11,364 bases of DNA, taken from contig DHWU01000066.1 in the NCBI GenBank assembly GCA_002413345.1, positions 1 to 11,364 on the forward strand. The letters are read 5' to 3'. Both the position numbers and the translations under genes were made by a program. This document shows positions 1-4,367 of the stretch, piece after piece. Position 1 is the first letter of the stretch, and each line of letters starts with the position of its first letter. This DNA comes from Propionibacteriaceae bacterium UBA5174. GTDB lineage: Bacteria > Actinomycetota > Actinomycetes > Propionibacteriales > Propionibacteriaceae. The notes under the pieces were generated by a model. It was not told the DNA's origin and searched no databases. It worked only from the letters and a program-made list of their open reading frames with translations.

Positions 1-386
1 AGGACGACACCGGCGCCAACATCTCGATCGAAGATGACGGCACCATCTACATCGGCGCCGACAATGGTGAATCCGCTGAGGCGGCTCGCGCCATCATCAA
101 CGGCATCGCCAACCCGACAATGCCGGAGCGGGGCGAGCGTTACCTGGGCACCGTGGTGAAGATCATGCCGTTCGGCGCCTTCATCTCTTTGCTGCCCGGC
201 AAAGACGGTCTGCTGCACATCTCCAAGCTGCGCGCCCTTGCCGGTGGCGGACGCGTGGAAAATGTGGAAGATGTAGTCAGTGTCGGCCAGAAGATCCAGG
301 TCGAAATCTCCGACATCGACGACAAGGGCAAGCTCTCGCTGATCCCTGTGGTCGAGGAGACTGAGGCCGCTGAGGCCAACGCCTGA
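1..386 (+). CDS. pnp: Polyribonucleotide nucleotidyltransferase (PNPase), C-terminal part
   Basis: This is the 3' end of a gene that starts upstream of the window; reading begins in frame at base 3 and gives 127 residues before TGA at 384-386. PNPase is a phosphorolytic 3'-to-5' exoribonuclease of mRNA decay. The first ~38 residues look like the end of the KH domain (SIEDDGTIYIG, then EAARAIINGIA). The S1 RNA-binding domain follows: GERYLGTVVKIMPFGAFISL, then GKDGLLHISKL and VGQKIQVEISDID. The tail is short and acidic (VVEETEAAEANA). The catalytic RNase PH domains lie outside the window, so activity cannot be judged here. KH plus S1 with the GxYxGxVxxxxxFGAFV/I pattern is diagnostic. A strong terminator follows 12 bases after the stop, so the gene ends its transcription unit. 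Confidence 0.95.
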   Translation, partial: DDTGANISIEDDGTIYIGADNGESAEAARAIINGIANPTMPERGERYLGTVVKIMPFGAFISLLPGKDGLLHISKLRALAGGGRVENVEDVVSVGQKIQVEISDIDDKGKLSLIPVVEETEAAEANA

Positions 387-398
387 GTTGAACCAACG

Positions 399-437
399 AA
401 CCGGCGTCCCACTTCGGTGGGGCGCCGGTTTTCGTTT
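399..437 (+). terminator. Intrinsic terminator after pnp
   Basis: A 14-bp stem (399-412 with 417-430, one G-U pair) closes on a UUCG loop with the C(UUCG)G closing pair that makes this tetraloop very stable. A short T-rich tail (TTCGTTT) follows. It lies just after the pnp stop and before a 190-bp stretch without a gene, so it fits termination of pnp. Confidence 0.88.
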
Positions 438-563
438 GTGGCGATAGCCCAAGCGGCGCTGCGGCAAAGGCGTCGGGATGGAACGACTCAAATCCCAAAA
501 TGGCGGCGGAGTTGAGCCAGCTGTGCAGCCCGAACTGCTCGCGGTCTTGGGCAAGGCGTCGAG

Positions 564-569
564 TAGGCT
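564..569 (+). promoter_or_regulatory. Possible -10 box for dapB
   Basis: TAGGCT fits the actinobacterial TAnnnT -10 pattern and would give an untranslated leader of about 45 nt before dapB. No convincing -35 box sits 16-18 nt upstream. A promoter is expected somewhere in 438-622 because the pnp terminator precedes dapB, but this exact site is a guess. Confidence 0.25.
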
Positions 570-622
570 TGCCCGGTCAAGTTCGCGGTTGGAGAAACCG
601 CCAGATTGGAAATGGGGCAGCT

Positions 623-1357
623 ATGCGGGTAGCAGTATTTGGCGCCAGAGGACGGATGGGTGCGGAAGTCTGCCGAGCCGTGGAGGCCGCTGCCGATTTG
701 GAATTGGTGGCCGGTATTGATGCCGGTGAAGATCGTAGCCCGGCGCTGGCAGCTGAGGTAGTAGTCGATTTCACCGTACCCAGTGTGGTGATGGGCAACT
801 TGGAATGGTGCATCGAAAATGGTGTCCATTCAGTAGTCGGTACCACCGGATTCACTGCTGAGCGGCTCGACGTGTTGCGCACCCAGCTAGCCGCGAAGCC
901 TGAGGTGGGCGTGCTGGTGGCCCCCAATTTCTCGATCGGGGCGGTGCTGATGATGCACTTCGCTGAGCAAGCCGCGGCCTTCTTCGAATCGGCCGAGATC
1001 ATTGAACTACACCACCCCAACAAGGTGGACGCCCCCTCCGGCACAGCGCAAGCCACTGCGGCTCGGATTGCCGCGGCCCGGGCGGACGCTGGGCTGGGTG
1101 CGGTGCCTGACGCCACCAACACTGGCTTGGCCGGAGCGCGCGGGGCTGAGGCGAACGGAATCCACATTCACGGGGTACGACTGCGCGGCCTGGTTGCGCA
1201 CCAGGAAGTGCTGTTTGGTGGCGAGGGCGAGACCCTAACCATTCGGCACGATTCGCTGGACCGGGTGGGTTTCATGCCTGGTGTGCTGGCCGCCGTGCGG
1301 GCCGTCCCGGGGCTGCCGGGGCTGACCGTGGGGATTGAGGGATTGCTCGGGCTGTAG
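623..1357 (+). CDS. dapB: 4-hydroxy-tetrahydrodipicolinate reductase (DapB)
   Basis: DapB reduces the dapA product with NAD(P)H in the lysine/meso-diaminopimelate pathway, which feeds peptidoglycan synthesis; it is cytosolic. The 244-residue product matches the usual actinobacterial length (about 245). The N-terminus carries the dinucleotide-binding motif GARGRMG (residues 7-13). The family signature ELHHPNKVDAPSGTA lies near residues 128-142, with the catalytic-type His130/His131 and Lys134. VGTTGF and APNFSIGAVL are also typical. ATG 623 was chosen because the GARGRMG motif starts six residues later; the frame is open back to 500, but that extension does not resemble DapB. The upstream gene is pnp behind a terminator, so dapB probably has its own promoter. 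It converges on the GNAT gene with only 13 bases between stops. dapA is not in the window. Confidence 0.95.
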   Translation: MRVAVFGARGRMGAEVCRAVEAAADLELVAGIDAGEDRSPALAAEVVVDFTVPSVVMGNLEWCIENGVHSVVGTTGFTAERLDVLRTQLAAKPEVGVLVAPNFSIGAVLMMHFAEQAAAFFESAEIIELHHPNKVDAPSGTAQATAARIAAARADAGLGAVPDATNTGLAGARGAEANGIHIHGVRLRGLVAHQEVLFGGEGETLTIRHDSLDRVGFMPGVLAAVRAVPGLPGLTVGIEGLLGL

Positions 1358-1370
1358 CGGCCCAAAGAAG

Positions 1371-1904
1371 TCAGGACAGTGCGGTGTGCAGCCGCAACAG
1401 TCGCAAGGTAGGCCCAGCGGTATCCATGCCGATTTCGGTATGGGCACCGTCGGCGGCCCAGCCCGACTCGGTGAGGAAACCGCGCAGGGCGTCGTCGGTG
1501 GAACTGACCCACCAAGTGGCCCGGGTGAACCCGTCGGCCCGCAGCGTGTCTGCCAGGGCATTCAACAATCGAGAACCGTGGCCTTGGCCGCGGGCGATCG
1601 GGTCAATCATGAATTCGGCCACCAGAGCGTCTGCGCCCGGCTCGGCGTCCGGGTCGTCACTGGGGCCGATTGCGGCGAAGCCCGTCACTCGCTGATCACT
1701 GAGCGCTGCCAGAACCCGGAATTGAGCCAACGGCGGCCGGTGGATGGCTGCAGCCCAACTTTCGGTCATGGCGGCGAGGTTCACCGACTCCAGCAATTGG
1801 GCTGCGGCCGGATCGGGGAGGGCAGCCGACCAACTCCGCCGTTGCAGGGCGGCGATCGCGGCGGCTTCGGTTGGTAGGGCCAGGCGGACGGAGTCAGCTA
1901 TCAC
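1371..1904 (-). CDS. GNAT-family N-acetyltransferase
   Basis: This is a predicted GCN5-related acetyltransferase, which moves an acetyl group from acetyl-CoA to an amine; the substrate is unknown. The product is 177 residues, one GNAT domain. The acetyl-CoA motif A is clear: a beta strand (ALVAEFMIDP), then R105-G-Q-G-H-G110 and a helix (SRLLNALADTLRADG). A late strand/turn (ATWWVSSTDDALRGFLTESGW) matches motif B, where GNATs typically have a Y/F/W-rich segment. The start is GTG at 1904, because AGGTAGG sits nine bases upstream; GTG at 1913 is possible but directly abuts that Shine-Dalgarno. The frame stays open to 2168, but that would run through the rnj start. It is divergent from rnj, sharing a 40-bp promoter region, and convergent with dapB. 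Confidence 0.8.
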   Translation of the reverse strand: MIADSVRLALPTEAAAIAALQRRSWSAALPDPAAAQLLESVNLAAMTESWAAAIHRPPLAQFRVLAALSDQRVTGFAAIGPSDDPDAEPGADALVAEFMIDPIARGQGHGSRLLNALADTLRADGFTRATWWVSSTDDALRGFLTESGWAADGAHTEIGMDTAGPTLRLLRLHTALS

Positions 1905-1928
1905 GGCGGTCACCCTACCTGCGTGGCC

Positions 1929-1934
1929 ACGATA
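1929..1934 (-). promoter_or_regulatory. Candidate -10 box for the GNAT gene
   Basis: On the minus strand this reads TATCGT, a TAnnnT -10 pattern. It would start transcription near 1922, just ahead of the AGGTAGG ribosome-binding site (1914-1920). It shares two bases (1933-1934) with the plus-strand -10 box of rnj. No clear -35 was found. Confidence 0.4.
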
Positions 1935-1938
1935 GGTT
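1933..1938 (+). promoter_or_regulatory. -10 box of a likely leaderless rnj promoter
   Basis: TAGGTT ends exactly 7 bases before the GTG start of rnj (six bases between), so transcription would begin at or next to the G of the start codon. No Shine-Dalgarno lies upstream of rnj. Leaderless mRNAs with this spacing are common in actinobacteria. The -35 region is not recognisable, as is frequent for such promoters. Confidence 0.55.
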
Positions 1939-1944
1939 GGCCCA

Positions 1945-3630
1945 GTGCGAGAGTCTTTGCGAACGCCCCCACCGCTGGCAGCCGACACCCTGAGGGTGAT
2001 TCCGTTGGGCGGCCACGGTGATGTCGGGCGAAATATGAGTTCGTTCGAGATCAATGGCGACCGGATGTTCATCGACTGTGGAGTGTTGTTTCCCTCTGAG
2101 GAACACCCTGGAGTGGATCTGATCCTGCCCGGTTTAGACCTGATTGAAGAGGGACTCGACGAGGTCAAATGCTTGGTGCTGACTCATGGTCATGAGGACC
2201 ACATCGGCGCGGTGCCTTATCTGTTGCGCCGACGCAACGATCTGCCGGTGTTTGGTTCCCGGCTGACCTTGGCGTTGCTCCGCGAGAAGCTTCGCGAACA
2301 TCGGATCCGCAATCACGACTTGCGTGAAGTGGCTGAGGGCGACCGGTTCAGCGTCGGCGAATTTGAGCTTGAGTTCTTGTCGGTGAACCATTCCATTCCG
2401 GACGCTTTGGCCGTGGTGCTTCGCACCAAAGCCGGCACGGTGTTGCACACCGGAGACTTCAAGACCGATCAGTTGCCGTTGGACAACCGGCTGACGGACC
2501 TGCGGGGCTTTGCCAGGATCGGTGAGGAGGGGGTCGATCTGTTCATGGTCGACTCCACAAATGCTGAGACTCCCGGGTTCACCCCCCACGAGCGCGAGAT
2601 TGTGCCGGCCCTGGAGCGGGTCTTCGCTGGTGCCAAGCAGAAGCTGATCGTGGCCTGCTTCGCCTCCCATGTGCATCGGGTGCAGCAGGTGATGGACGCC
2701 GCCGTCCGCCACGACCGCAAGGTGGTCTATGTGGGGCGTTCGATGTTGCGAAACATGACCGTGGCTCGGGAATTGGGTTTCCTACACGTGCCAGAGAACA
2801 CCTTGATCGATCTGAAGCAGATCGACAACTACCGCGATGACCAGGTGGTGATCATCTCTACCGGTTCTCAAGGGGAGCCGCTGAGCGCCCTGTCGCGGAT
2901 CTCCAGCCACGAGCATCCGGTAATCAGTGCTGGCGCTGGCGATGTGGTGCTCTTGGCGTCCTCGCTGATTCCGGGCAATGAGAATTCGGTCTATCGCGTG
3001 ATCAACGGACTGACCCGCAATGGTGTGCAGGTGGTACATAAGGCAAATGCCATGGTCCATGTTTCTGGGCACGCCAGTGCCGGTGAGTTGCTCTACTGCT
3101 ACAACCTGGTCACGCCGAGAAATGTGCTGCCAGTTCACGGCGAGGTCCGACATCTGGTCGCCAATGCCAAGCTTGCAGTCTCCACAGGCGTGCCTGAGTC
3201 AAATGTCTTAGCGGTGGAAGATGGCGCGGTGATCGACCTGCCCGCCGGTGGGACGGCAAGGGTGGTGGGTCAACTCGATTGCGGCTACATCTTCGTGGAT
3301 GGCCTAACCGAGGGTGAGATCTCCGACACTGAACTCACTGATCGAAAGATCCTGGGCGAGGAAGGGATCATTTCGGTGGTCACCGTGGTGAGTTTCCGCT
3401 CCCGGAAGTTGATCAGCGGACCAGACATTCACGCCCGAGGCTTCAGCGAAGACGATGCCGTGTTTGACCAGGTGCGTCCCGAATTGGTGAAGGCGCTGGA
3501 AGGGGCATTGGCTGATGGGGTGGAAGACACCTTCCAACTTCAGCAGCTGGTGCGCCGCACCATCGGCCGTTGGGTGAACAACAACTACCGCCGACGCCCG
3601 ATGATTCTGCCGATCGTGGTGGCGTCCTAA
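1945..3630 (+). CDS. rnj: Ribonuclease J
   Basis: RNase J is a metallo-beta-lactamase/beta-CASP ribonuclease with 5'-to-3' exonuclease and endonuclease activity in mRNA decay and rRNA maturation. The 561-residue product has the expected length. The start region VIPLGGHGDVGRNM is typical of the family. The zinc motif is H81-G-H83-E-D85-H86, with further ligands in SVNHS (His149) and HTGDFK (His168, Asp171). The beta-CASP part shows FMVDSTNAETPG, VACFASHVHR, STGSQGEP and VSGHASAGEL. The last ~110 residues form the usual C-terminal domain. The GTG start at 1945 follows a TAGGTT box by six bases and lacks a Shine-Dalgarno, so the mRNA is probably leaderless. In many actinobacteria rnj follows dapA; here a GNAT gene separates it from dapB and rpmB follows. 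No inactivating change is seen. Confidence 0.95.
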   Translation: MRESLRTPPPLAADTLRVIPLGGHGDVGRNMSSFEINGDRMFIDCGVLFPSEEHPGVDLILPGLDLIEEGLDEVKCLVLTHGHEDHIGAVPYLLRRRNDLPVFGSRLTLALLREKLREHRIRNHDLREVAEGDRFSVGEFELEFLSVNHSIPDALAVVLRTKAGTVLHTGDFKTDQLPLDNRLTDLRGFARIGEEGVDLFMVDSTNAETPGFTPHEREIVPALERVFAGAKQKLIVACFASHVHRVQQVMDAAVRHDRKVVYVGRSMLRNMTVARELGFLHVPENTLIDLKQIDNYRDDQVVIISTGSQGEPLSALSRISSHEHPVISAGAGDVVLLASSLIPGNENSVYRVINGLTRNGVQVVHKANAMVHVSGHASAGELLYCYNLVTPRNVLPVHGEVRHLVANAKLAVSTGVPESNVLAVEDGAVIDLPAGGTARVVGQLDCGYIFVDGLTEGEISDTELTDRKILGEEGIISVVTVVSFRSRKLISGPDIHARGFSEDDAVFDQVRPELVKALEGALADGVEDTFQLQQLVRRTIGRWVNNNYRRRPMILPIVVAS

Positions 3631-3680
3631 GCGCTACGAAAAGCCCGTTGTCCGATTCGCGCACCCGCTGCCGGTTCGGG

Positions 3681-3686
3681 TATCGT
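3681..3686 (+). promoter_or_regulatory. Candidate -10 box for rpmB
   Basis: TATCGT fits the TAnnnT -10 pattern and predicts a start near 3693, giving a leader of about 73 nt. A small inverted repeat (ACCCG at 3663-3667, CGGGT at 3677-3681) touches the box and could be a regulator site or chance. The -35 box is unclear. Confidence 0.45.
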
Positions 3687-3691
3687 GGGCA

Positions 3692-3736
3692 GGTCCCCGT
3701 CGTGGGGGCCGCTCTAGTGCGCGTCTGATGACGCGC
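3692..3736 (+). promoter_or_regulatory. Two-hairpin 5' leader of rpmB
   Basis: Two stem-loops lie between the predicted transcription start and the rpmB ribosome-binding site. The first pairs 3692-3698 with 3704-3710 (7 bp, one G-U). The second is a perfect 7-bp stem, GCGCGTC (3719-3725) with GACGCGC (3730-3736), around a TGAT loop. Ribosomal-protein leaders often bind the product for feedback, but I cannot match this to a known leader class; the regulatory role is inference. Confidence 0.4.
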
Positions 3737-3765
3737 CAACATAGCTAGAAAACGAGGAGACTCCA

Positions 3766-3951
3766 GTGGCTGCTGTCTGTGACATCTGTGCCAAGGGCCC
3801 GGGCTTCGGTCACAACGTGCCCTGGTCGAAAAAGAAGACCAATCGTCGCTGGAACCCGAACATTCAGCGGGTTCGGGCTGTCGTAAACGGCACCCACAAG
3901 CGGCTTAATGTGTGCACCTCCTGCCTGAAGGCCGGACGCGTCACTCGCTGA
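3766..3951 (+). CDS. rpmB: 50S ribosomal protein L28, zinc-binding form
   Basis: L28 is a small protein of the large ribosomal subunit. The 61-residue product shows the actinobacterial pattern CDICAKGPGFGHNV at the N-terminus, RRWNPNIQRVRAVV in the middle and NVCTSCLKAGRVTR at the end. Cysteines 5, 8, 50 and 53 form two CxxC pairs, so this is the zinc-containing (C+) form; many actinobacteria carry a second, cysteine-free L28 under zinc control elsewhere. The GTG start at 3766 has GAGGAG (3754-3759) six bases upstream. Length and start match known L28 proteins. A leader with two hairpins precedes it and a long terminator hairpin follows at once, so it appears to be a single-gene unit between rnj and recG. 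Confidence 0.97.
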   Translation: MAAVCDICAKGPGFGHNVPWSKKKTNRRWNPNIQRVRAVVNGTHKRLNVCTSCLKAGRVTR

Positions 3952-3954
3952 CTT

Positions 3955-3996
3955 AACGCACGAAGAGGCCCGCCTTGGCGGGTCTCTTCGTGCGTT
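3955..3996 (+). terminator. Long terminator hairpin after rpmB
   Basis: Arms 3955-3974 and 3977-3996 are complementary over 20 positions with a single G-U pair; allowing a four-base loop (CTTG) leaves a 19-bp stem. It starts four bases after the rpmB stop. There is no real T-tract after it (CTAAGACC), as is common for actinobacterial hairpin terminators. Because the stem is nearly perfect it could also act against transcription from the other side. Confidence 0.85.
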
Positions 3997-4125
3997 CTAA
4001 GACCTGAAGAGATGCGCCAATGAGCTGGGCTGGGCGCGAATCTTCAGATTCCGTAAGGAATGCCTCCGGAACCCCAGCCGGTTTCGAAGAGCCCCGCGGT
4101 ACCAATCTGGGCGGACCCGATACCT

Positions 4126-4131
4126 TAGGTT
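4126..4131 (+). promoter_or_regulatory. -10-like box ahead of a small leaderless ORF
   Basis: TAGGTT is followed by six bases and GTG at 4138. The 15-base stretch here, TAGGTTGGGGCAGTG, differs at only two positions from the rnj start region, TAGGTTGGCCCAGTG. It is therefore a good candidate for a second leaderless promoter, within the gap between rpmB and recG. The -35 is not clear. Confidence 0.4.
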
Positions 4132-4137
4132 GGGGCA

Positions 4138-4194
4138 GTGTCAAAGACCCTGGCTGGTGCTTGGCGAACCTCAACAGGTAAAACCGACACTTGA
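4138..4194 (+). CDS. Possible 18-residue leaderless small ORF
   Basis: GTG 4138 opens an 18-codon frame ending at TGA 4192-4194, with the predicted peptide MSKTLAGAWRTSTGKTDT. Its only support is position: a TAGGTT box ends seven bases before the GTG, the same spacing as at rnj. Its stop codon overlaps the GAGGAG ribosome-binding site of the next small ORF, so translating it could affect that ORF. The peptide is not recognised and has no membrane segment. It could be a leader peptide or simply a chance frame downstream of a promoter. Confidence 0.3.
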   Translation: MSKTLAGAWRTSTGKTDT

Positions 4195-4204
4195 GGAGCC
4201 GCCG

Positions 4205-4267
4205 GTGCCTGTGCCGGAATTCTTGTGGTCTGCCGGAATTCTTGTGTTCGGCTTGCGGCGCTTCTGA
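4205..4267 (+). CDS. Possible 20-residue hydrophobic small protein
   Basis: GTG 4205 has a strong ribosome-binding site, GAGGAG (4193-4198), six bases upstream, and opens a 20-codon frame ending at TGA 4265-4267. The predicted peptide is MPVPEFLWSAGILVFGLRRF: a hydrophobic core of about 13 residues ending in two arginines, which could be a short membrane-inserted peptide. It is not recognised. Against it: most of the hydrophobic stretch comes from a 19-bp tandem duplication read in two frames, so it may be recent or accidental. With a single repeat copy the frame would read MPVPEFLCSACGASEKT instead. Its stop falls in the loop of the hairpin at 4256-4284. Confidence 0.3.
   Translation: MPVPEFLWSAGILVFGLRRF
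4212..4249 (+). repeat. 19-bp tandem repeat, two copies
   Basis: TGCCGGAATTCTTGTGGTC (4212-4230) is followed immediately by TGCCGGAATTCTTGTGTTC (4231-4249), identical at 18 of 19 positions. Each copy contains the palindrome GAATTC. It could be a replication-slippage duplication or a paired protein-binding site upstream of recG; the sequence does not decide. Confidence 0.9.
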
Positions 4268-4284
4268 AAAGACTTGAAGCGCCG
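4256..4284 (+). terminator. Hairpin upstream of recG, possible terminator
   Basis: CGGCGCTTC (4256-4264) pairs perfectly with GAAGCGCCG (4276-4284), a 9-bp stem with an 11-base A-rich loop. There is no T-tract after it. It lies at the end of the small-ORF unit and 70 bases ahead of the recG -10 box, so it could end a short transcript begun near 4138. Confidence 0.4.
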
Positions 4285-4353
4285 AGCGTGACCTCAGCCG
4301 GGCGAAGGGACCGCGTCCCGGCGGGTGGCGTGGTGAGTGTGGGTAGCAACGCC

Positions 4354-4359
4354 TAGGGT
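4354..4359 (+). promoter_or_regulatory. Candidate -10 box for recG
   Basis: TAGGGT ends with eight bases before the GTG start at 4368. No Shine-Dalgarno is present, so a leaderless or nearly leaderless recG mRNA is likely. Confidence 0.45.
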
Positions 4360-4367
4360 GATTGATC

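Noticed and set aside
500..622. In-frame N-terminal extension of dapB to ATG 500
   Set aside because: The 41 extra residues do not resemble DapB, and the nucleotide-binding motif starts normally six residues after ATG 623.
1350..1365. Short GGGC...GCCC pairing at the dapB/GNAT convergent junction as a terminator
   Set aside because: Only about four firm base pairs and no T-tract on either strand.
1335..1877. 180-residue plus-strand open frame after dapB
   Set aside because: It overlaps the dapB end and is opposite the GNAT gene; its low-complexity G/P/R-rich product looks like a shadow.
1914..2168. In-frame extension of the GNAT gene on the minus strand to 2168
   Set aside because: It would run antisense through the start of rnj with non-GNAT sequence; GTG 1904 has a good ribosome-binding site.
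4048..4061. ATTCC-GTAA-GGAAT mini-hairpin in the rpmB-recG gap
   Set aside because: The 5-bp stem with a GNRA-like loop is isolated, with no promoter or gene to give it a role; chance is likely.
4001..4367. Decayed DAK-domain gene or a known structured RNA in the rpmB-recG gap
   Set aside because: No frame shows DAK-like sequence, and I see no tRNA, tmRNA, 6S or RNase P signature.
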